Assembly (NCBI GenBank): GCA_041684965.1
Contig: JAWLGR010000016.1
Span: 1-64,000, forward strand
Direction: 5' to 3'
DNA length: 64,000 nucleotides
Source of the DNA: Mariniphaga sp041684965
GTDB lineage: Bacteria; Bacteroidota; Bacteroidia; Bacteroidales; Prolixibacteraceae
Below the pieces are notes generated by a model. That model saw only the letters and a list, made by a program, of their open reading frames with translations, did not search any database and was not told where the DNA came from. Positions 63,343-64,000 of the stretch are shown piece by piece; positions within the stretch are counted from its first letter, which is position 1; every line of letters begins with the position of its first letter. The position numbers and the translations under genes are program-made.

Positions 63343-64000
63343 ATGAGAAAACTTGATACGCAACTAATGCACCCCCGTGACCAGATTACCTTAATAATAG
63401 ACAAAATTTACCGGAGCGGGCTCACCACTACTTCAGGGGGAAATGTTTCGATTATAGATGAGCAGGGAGATATCTGGGTAACTCCTTCTGCTGTTGACAA
63501 AGGTTCGCTGCGTGCTTCTGATATCGTTGTAATCCGCAGGGATGGTACAATAGAAGGAAGGCATAAACCATCATCTGAATATCCCTTTCATAAAGCAATC
63601 TACGACAAACGGCCTGATATAAAAGCCATTGTCCATGCACATCCGCCAGCACTTGTATCATTCAGTATAGTCCGTCAGATTCCGGATACGAATATCATTC
63701 CCCAGGCAAAATACATCTGTGGTGATATTGGGTATGCGGTTTATGAATTGCCTGGAAGTGAAACTTTAGGACGGGTAATTGCCGGGGAATTTGTCAAAGG
63801 ATTTAATGCTGTGATTATGGAAAACCATGGGACAGTTGTTGGAGGAACCGATCTGCTCGACGCTTTCCAGCGGTTTGAAACCCTGGAATTTTGCAGCCGT
63901 ACCATAATTTTTGGTAATACAATCGGAACTCCCTGTTACCTTGATGATGAACAAATAGAAGAATTTGAAAATCAGATTCCAAAATTGCTCCCGGAAATGG
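63343..64000 (+). CDS. Class II aldolase/adducin family protein (partial, runs off window)
   Basis: The first 219 codons of a gene that continues past the right edge. Class II aldolase fold: LTTTSGGNVSI phosphate-binding region, GRHKPSSEYPFHKAIYDKR with the catalytic Glu, zinc ligands in IVHAHPPALVSF and MENHGTVVGG. Members cleave fuculose-, rhamnulose- or related sugar phosphates, or epimerise ribulose-5-phosphate; substrate is not clear without the rest and its neighbours. ATG at 63343. Confidence 0.85.
   Translation, partial: MRKLDTQLMHPRDQITLIIDKIYRSGLTTTSGGNVSIIDEQGDIWVTPSAVDKGSLRASDIVVIRRDGTIEGRHKPSSEYPFHKAIYDKRPDIKAIVHAHPPALVSFSIVRQIPDTNIIPQAKYICGDIGYAVYELPGSETLGRVIAGEFVKGFNAVIMENHGTVVGGTDLLDAFQRFETLEFCSRTIIFGNTIGTPCYLDDEQIEEFENQIPKLLPEM

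Noticed and set aside
1..64000. CRISPR array, prophage or integrative element
   Set aside because: No regularly spaced direct repeats, integrase, transposase or phage structural genes were seen; base composition looks even across the window by eye.

Overview
This is a 64 kb stretch of an AT-rich chromosome from a member of the Bacteroidota, most likely a Bacteroidales/Marinilabiliales-type organism. The evidence is family content: Bacteroidota-restricted proteins (DUF4296, DUF4292, DUF4175), a FecI/FecR pair with STN-domain proteins, and many lipoproteins with a C-S/C-T box. Starts mostly lack Shine-Dalgarno sequences, several being GTG or TTG, and one promoter matches the Bacteroidota -7 box TANNTTTG. 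There is no rRNA, prophage, insertion sequence or CRISPR array. One tRNA (Leu-CAA) is present. The last gene, a class II aldolase, runs off the right edge.

Layout. 0.4-12.7 kb: a RACo-like ferredoxin/ASKHA protein, a DUF4296 lipoprotein with an amidohydrolase, an ECF sigma/zinc anti-sigma/Spy-like envelope-stress operon, a PpsR-type kinase/phosphorylase, a penicillin acylase, a DUF2147 protein, a radical SAM protein and a YtcJ-like amidohydrolase. 12.9-21.5 kb: an almost uninterrupted heme operon (small orphan gene, hemA-C-D-B-L-E-F, a small membrane protein, a 56-residue membrane protein). 21.7-26.3 kb: aldehyde dehydrogenase, YceI, OsmC, and a Crp/Fnr regulator with a methyltransferase. 26.8-32.7 kb: a siroheme and assimilatory sulfite-reductase operon (precorrin-2 dehydrogenase, cysJ, cysI, a YeeZ-like reductase, cobA). 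33-44.3 kb: mostly minus-strand housekeeping genes (EnvC-like, DUF4292, TPR, dut, hemW, Rrf2, rpiB, flippase, ruvB, receiver protein). 44.7-53.2 kb: a plus-strand cluster (DUF4175, RsbW-like ATPase, ybeY, mnmG, apt, uvrC). 53.4-62.6 kb: minus-strand rsgA, tdh, LolC-like permease, rbfA, and a FecI/FecR locus whose partners are two STN-domain proteins, one a double retropepsin/PDZ protease. Then come a GIY-YIG protein, tRNA-Leu and the aldolase.

Most notable. (1) The sulfite-reductase operon starts with what looks like a complete translation-coupled attenuator: a promoter, a 22-codon ORF with four Met and three Cys codons, and a strong intrinsic terminator. The terminator's 5' arm can instead pair perfectly over 9 bp with the end of the leader ORF. 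(2) Three copies of the 14-mer TTTCACGTGGAACA lie within 14 kb. One is a perfect 16-bp match to the consensus ParB site parS. They flank a 428-bp AT-rich divergent intergenic region with DnaA-box-like sequences, which suggests that the chromosomal origin may be here. (3) The FecI/FecR system lacks a TonB receptor and is followed instead by an STN-retropepsin-PDZ protein.

Tetrapyrrole metabolism links two blocks: the heme operon makes uroporphyrinogen III, which CobA and the precorrin-2 dehydrogenase divert to siroheme, the cofactor of CysI. HemW and oxygen-dependent HemF point to heme use and at least some oxygen exposure. All functional calls come from reading the sequence and family knowledge; no database search was run.
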